Source: Novosphingobium sp. UBA6722 (GTDB taxonomy: Bacteria; Pseudomonadota; Alphaproteobacteria; Sphingomonadales; Sphingomonadaceae). From it: a DNA stretch of 9,469 bases. Below, in pieces: positions 6,045 to 9,469 of the stretch (the stretch's first letter is position 1; each line of letters begins with the position of its first letter). Below the pieces are notes generated by a model. It was not told the origin of the DNA, did not search any database, and saw nothing but the letters and a program-made list of their open reading frames with translations. The DNA is taken from NCBI GenBank assembly GCA_002454125.1, contig DKII01000031.1, positions 1 to 9,469 on the forward strand, given 5' to 3'. Position numbers and translations under genes: made by a program.

Positions 6045-7868
6045 TCAGGCCCGTCGCGGGCCCTTGCGGTGCGGTTTGGCGTGGCCGCCGGGCTTGCCCT
6101 TGAATGGCGGACGGCCGCGCGGGGCCCCGCCTGGGCCGCCGGGACCACCCGGACGTGGACCCCGATCGTTGCCGCGGTCGGTGCGGGGGCGGTTTTCGCG
6201 GGCGGCGTCACGCGGGGTTTCGGGGGAGAGGTCGATGGTGATCCCGCTCTCATCCTCGCTGCCGGGATTGGCGGTGCGGGCGACGGCGGCGCGGAATTTG
6301 GCCTCGATCGCGCGGGGGATCTGGAAGAAGGTCTCGTTCGGCGTGATCCGGATCGCGCCGATCTCGTTGCGGGTCACGTGGCCGCGTCGGCACAGCAGCG
6401 GCAGCAGCCAACGCGGATCGGCGTTGTGGCGGCGGCCGATGTCCATGCGGAACCAGACGGTATCGTCAAACCCTTCGCGGTGATGGACCGGCCGCGCTTC
6501 GCCCGAAGGCTTGGTGCGGGCCGACATGTCGATCAGCTCTTCGGGTTCGGGCAGGCGGCTGGCGTGGGCGCGGACCAGCGCGAGCGCCAGGTCTTCCGGG
6601 CCCATGGTGGCGAGCAGGCGGCCGGCCAATTCGCTCTCGGCCTCGCTCGGCTCGATCGGCGCGGTCAACGTGGCGATCAGGCGTTCGTGATCCTGGGCGC
6701 GGATCTGGTCGGGGCCAGGGACATCCATCCACTGCGCGTCGATCCGGGCGCCGCGCAGCATCATCTCGACCCGGCGGCGGCGCGGGTAGGGGACGATCAG
6801 GACGGCGGTGCCCTTCTTGCCGGCCCGGCCGGTGCGGCCCGAGCGGTGCTGGAGCGCCTCGGCATCGCGCGGAATCTCCACGTGGATGACCAGGCTGAGC
6901 GAGGCGATGTCGATGCCGCGTGCAGCAACGTCAGTCGCGACGCAGACCCGGGCGCGCTTGTCGCGCAGGGCTTGCAGCGCCTGGTTGCGCTCGTTTTGGC
7001 TGTGCTCGCCCGAGAGGGCGACGGCCGCAAAGCCGCGTTCGACCAGGGTGGCGTGGAGGTGACGGACATTGTCGCGCGTGGCGCAGAACAGCATCGCGGT
7101 TTCCGCCTCGTGGAAGCGCAGAAGGTTGACCACCGCGTTCTCGATGTCGGAGGGCGAGACGGTGACCGCCTGGTAGGCGATGTCGCCGTGGCCCTGTTCA
7201 TCGCCGACCGTGGAGATGCGCAGGGCATCGTGCTGATAGCGTTTGGCCAGCGCGACGATCGGCTTCGGCAAGGTGGCCGAGAACAGCAGGGTGCGGCGCT
7301 CGCTGGGGGTGGCGTCGAGCAGCTCCTCGAGGTCTTCGCGGAAGCCCATGTCGAGCATCTCGTCTGCCTCGTCGAGGACCACGAAGCTGAGCGCGGAGAG
7401 GTCCAGCGCGCCGCGTTCGAGGTGATCGCGCAGGCGGCCCGGGGTGCCAACCACGAAATGCGCGCCCTGGTAGAGCGCGCGGCGCTCGCGCGACGGGTCC
7501 ATGCCGCCGACGCAGGTGGTGACGGTGGCGCCGGTCCCGGCGAACAGCCAGGTCAGCTCGCGGCTGACCTGCAGCGCGAGTTCGCGGGTCGGGGCGACGA
7601 TCAGGGCCAGTGGCGCTGCAGCGCGCGGCAACTGGTCATCCGCCAGCAGCGCCGCGCCCATGGCGAGGCCGAAGGCGACGGTCTTGCCCGAGCCGGTGCG
7701 GGCCGAGACGACGAGGTCGCGGCCCAGGGCCTCGGGCTCGATCACGGCGGCCTGGACGGCAGTGAGATCGGCGTAGCCCCGCGCGGTCAGCGCGGCGGCA
7801 AGCGGAGCGGGAAGGGCGGCGAATGGCGCGGCTGACGCTGCACCAGGCAGCGAGCCTGATTGTGCCAT
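6045..7868 (-). CDS. DEAD-box RNA helicase with DbpA-type RNA-binding domain
   Basis: A 607-residue ATP-dependent RNA helicase. RecA core domain 1 (about 15-205) has a Q-motif-like Q39, motif I ARTGSGKT (56-63), Ia PTRELALQ (93-100), Ib TPGRL (142-146), II DEAD (166-169) and III SAT (197-199). Domain 2 (about 215-365) has motif IV AMLFCATRDNV (258-268), V ATDVAARGIDI (311-321) and VI HRSGRTGRAG (341-350). Residues about 468-530 (VWFRMDIGRRHNADPRWLLPLLCRRGHVTRNEIGAIRI) match the RNA-binding fold of DbpA/CsdA, which in E. coli DbpA recognises 23S rRNA. The last 50 residues are rich in Arg, Gly and Pro. Likely role: 50S ribosome assembly or cold-related RNA remodelling; whether it is DbpA or CsdA-like cannot be settled here. 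The ATG lies 5 nt after the typA stop with no well-spaced Shine-Dalgarno (AAGGA is about 15 nt away), so translation is probably coupled to typA. Confidence 0.95.
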   Translation of the reverse strand: MAQSGSLPGAASAAPFAALPAPLAAALTARGYADLTAVQAAVIEPEALGRDLVVSARTGSGKTVAFGLAMGAALLADDQLPRAAAPLALIVAPTRELALQVSRELTWLFAGTGATVTTCVGGMDPSRERRALYQGAHFVVGTPGRLRDHLERGALDLSALSFVVLDEADEMLDMGFREDLEELLDATPSERRTLLFSATLPKPIVALAKRYQHDALRISTVGDEQGHGDIAYQAVTVSPSDIENAVVNLLRFHEAETAMLFCATRDNVRHLHATLVERGFAAVALSGEHSQNERNQALQALRDKRARVCVATDVAARGIDIASLSLVIHVEIPRDAEALQHRSGRTGRAGKKGTAVLIVPYPRRRRVEMMLRGARIDAQWMDVPGPDQIRAQDHERLIATLTAPIEPSEAESELAGRLLATMGPEDLALALVRAHASRLPEPEELIDMSARTKPSGEARPVHHREGFDDTVWFRMDIGRRHNADPRWLLPLLCRRGHVTRNEIGAIRITPNETFFQIPRAIEAKFRAAVARTANPGSEDESGITIDLSPETPRDAARENRPRTDRGNDRGPRPGGPGGPGGAPRGRPPFKGKPGGHAKPHRKGPRRA

Positions 7869-7873
7869 AGGGG

Positions 7874-9469
7874 TTACGCCAGTTCCTTCTTGCGCGACGC
7901 CTTCTTGCGCTCGTGCGGATCAAGGATCGCCTTGCGCAGGCGGATCGACTGCGGGGTGACTTCGACCATTTCGTCATCGTCGATGTAGGCGATGGCCTGT
8001 TCCAGCGTCATGATCCGGGGCGGGGTGAGGCGGATCGCGTCATCCTTGCCGGTCGAGCGGAAGTTGGTCAGCTGCTTCGACTTCATCGGGTTGACTTCAA
8101 GGTCTTCGGGCTTGGCGTTTTCGCCGATGATCATGCCCTCATAGATCTTGTCCTGCGGACGCACGAACAGCACGCCGCGATCTTCCAGGCTGTTGAGCGC
8201 ATAGCCCACGGCCTCACCAGCGCAGTTCGAGATGAGGACGCCGTTCTGGCGGCCTTCGATCGGACCCTTGTAGGGGCCGTACTTCTCGAACAGGCGGTTC
8301 ATGATCCCGGTGCCGCGCGTGTCGGACAGGAATTCACCGTGGTAGCCGATCAGCCCGCGGCTGGGGGCCGAGAACGTGATGCGGGTCTTGCCGCCGCCCG
8401 AGGGGCGCATGTCGGTCATTTCCGCCTTGCGCAGCGCCATCTTGTCGATGACCGTGCCCGAGTGTTCGTCGTCCACGTCGATCACGACGGTTTCATAAGG
8501 CTCGGTGCGCTGGCCGCCTTCTTCGCGGAACAGCACGCGCGGGCGGCTGATGCCAAGCTCGAAGCCTTCGCGGCGCATCGTTTCGATCAGCACGCCCAGC
8601 TGCAGTTCGCCGCGGCCGGCCACTTCGAAGCTGTCCTTGTCGGCGGATTCGGTCACGCGGATCGCGACGTTCGATTCCGCTTCACGGAACAGGCGGTCGC
8701 GGATCATGCGGCTGGTGACCTTGCTGCCTTCGCGGCCGGCCATCGGGCTGTCATTGACGGCGAAGCGCATCGACAGGGTCGGCGGGTCAATCGGCTGGGC
8801 ATGCAGCGGTTCGGTGACCGAAGGATCGCAGATGGTGTTGGCAACGGTTGCTTCGGTCAGGCCGGCGATCGAGATGATGTCACCGGCGCGGGCTTCCTCG
8901 ACGGGAACACGCTCAAGTCCGCGGAACGCCATCAGCTTCGAGGCGCGGCCGCTTTCGACGATCTTGCCTTCGGAATCGAGCGCGTGGATCGGCGAGTTGA
9001 CCTTGACGGTGCCCGACTGGACCTTGCCAGTCAGGATGCGGCCGAGGAAGTTGTCGCGATCAAGCAGGGTGACGAGGAACTTGAACTCGCCATCGACGTC
9101 GGCCGCCGGGGCAGGGACGTGCTCGACAATCTTCTCGAACAGGGGAGTCAGTGTGCCTTCGCGCAGGTTCGGATCTTCGTTGGCATAGCCGTTGCGGCCC
9201 GACGCATAGAGCACCGGGAAGTCAAGCTGGTCGTCGCTGGCATCGAGGCTGACGAACAGGTCGAACACTTCGTCGAGCACTTCCTGGATGCGCTCGTCCG
9301 GGCGGTCGATCTTGTTGACGACCACGATCGGACGCAGGCCCAGCGCAAGCGCCTTGCCGGTCACGAACTTGGTTTGCGGCATCGCGCCTTCCGAGCTGTC
9401 GACCAGCAGGATCACGCCGTCGACCATGCTGAGGATACGCTCAACCTCACCGCCGAAGTCCGCGTGGCC
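7874..9469 (-). CDS. typA: Translational GTPase TypA/BipA (5' end outside the window)
   Basis: The gene enters from the right edge already in frame; 531 residues are visible out of the roughly 605 usual for the family, so about 75 N-terminal residues, including the P-loop and switch I, are off the window. The first residues GHADFGGEVERILSMVDG are the G3 region of the GTPase domain. NKIDRPDE is G4 and YASGRNGYANED is the G5 region. Beta-barrel domain 2, the EF-G-like domains III and V, and the TypA-specific C-terminal domain follow, with YHGEFLSDTRGTGIMNRLF, NPMKSKQLTNFRSTGKDDA and MTLEQAIAYIDDDEMVEVTP clearly recognisable. TypA binds the 70S ribosome with GTP and helps 50S assembly, notably in cold or stress in E. 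coli. An ATG at 9425-9427 inside the G domain is not the real start, since the conserved sequence continues upstream. The gene is intact to its TAA and is followed at once by the helicase gene. Confidence 0.97.
   Translation of the reverse strand, partial: GHADFGGEVERILSMVDGVILLVDSSEGAMPQTKFVTGKALALGLRPIVVVNKIDRPDERIQEVLDEVFDLFVSLDASDDQLDFPVLYASGRNGYANEDPNLREGTLTPLFEKIVEHVPAPAADVDGEFKFLVTLLDRDNFLGRILTGKVQSGTVKVNSPIHALDSEGKIVESGRASKLMAFRGLERVPVEEARAGDIISIAGLTEATVANTICDPSVTEPLHAQPIDPPTLSMRFAVNDSPMAGREGSKVTSRMIRDRLFREAESNVAIRVTESADKDSFEVAGRGELQLGVLIETMRREGFELGISRPRVLFREEGGQRTEPYETVVIDVDDEHSGTVIDKMALRKAEMTDMRPSGGGKTRITFSAPSRGLIGYHGEFLSDTRGTGIMNRLFEKYGPYKGPIEGRQNGVLISNCAGEAVGYALNSLEDRGVLFVRPQDKIYEGMIIGENAKPEDLEVNPMKSKQLTNFRSTGKDDAIRLTPPRIMTLEQAIAYIDDDEMVEVTPQSIRLRKAILDPHERKKASRKKELA

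Noticed and set aside
6012..7835. A 607-codon open frame on the plus strand antisense to the helicase gene
   Set aside because: The minus strand carries all DEAD-box motifs; the plus frame is low-complexity (Gly, Ala, Arg, Asp, Gln) and shows no domain.
8505..9188. A 227-codon plus-strand frame antisense to typA
   Set aside because: Ser/Arg-rich shadow frame opposite a strongly conserved GTPase.
1..9469. CRISPR arrays, tRNA/rRNA genes, transposases, phage or toxin-antitoxin genes
   Set aside because: No regularly spaced repeats, no cloverleaf or rRNA signature and no matching protein motifs were seen on either strand.

Overview
The window is high-GC, densely coded DNA from what looks like an alphaproteobacterium, most likely Sphingomonadales (Novosphingobium/Sphingomonas-like). 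Reasons: codon use strongly biased to G/C at third positions, the protein types present, and a short dispersed palindrome (arms ACCCCGGA/TCCGGGGT around CTTGA) of a kind common between genes in that group. The organism assignment is inferred from pattern recognition, not from a search.

Layout, left to right. (1) 1-2476, minus strand: a three-gene operon read from right to left. It has a multispanning DUF4173-type membrane protein first, then an OmpR-family response regulator, then a sensor histidine kinase whose 3' part lies outside the window. The last two genes overlap by ATGA. The Shine-Dalgarno sequence of the first gene lies inside a predicted 8-bp hairpin. (2) 2581-4380, minus: a secreted gamma-glutamyltransferase-family Ntn hydrolase with a signal peptide and a visible autoprocessing Thr. 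(3) 4381-4663: a 283-bp divergent intergenic region with a plausible ggt promoter, the REP-like palindrome and three small palindromes just before the next gene. (4) 4664-5797, plus: a membrane fatty acid desaturase with three histidine boxes, visibly lower in GC than its neighbours. (5) 5798-6044: a 247-bp convergent spacer with a candidate desaturase terminator and a large hairpin that could serve both strands. (6) 6045-9469, minus: typA/bipA (5' end outside the window), followed after only 5 nt by a DEAD-box RNA helicase with a DbpA-type RNA-binding domain and a Gly/Pro/Arg-rich tail.

How the genes may work together. typA and the helicase form a ribosome-assembly/translation pair and are almost certainly co-transcribed. 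The convergent desaturase adjusts membrane fluidity. All three functions have known links to cold or stress adaptation in other bacteria, though the grouping may be chance. The DUF4173-regulator-kinase operon looks like a self-contained envelope signalling unit with the membrane protein as possible accessory sensor or output.

Most of the window is ordinary chromosome. I see no CRISPR array, insertion sequence, prophage gene, tRNA or rRNA, and no convincing new multi-gene system. The best leads are regulatory: the SD-masking hairpin before the DUF4173 gene and the palindrome cluster before the desaturase.
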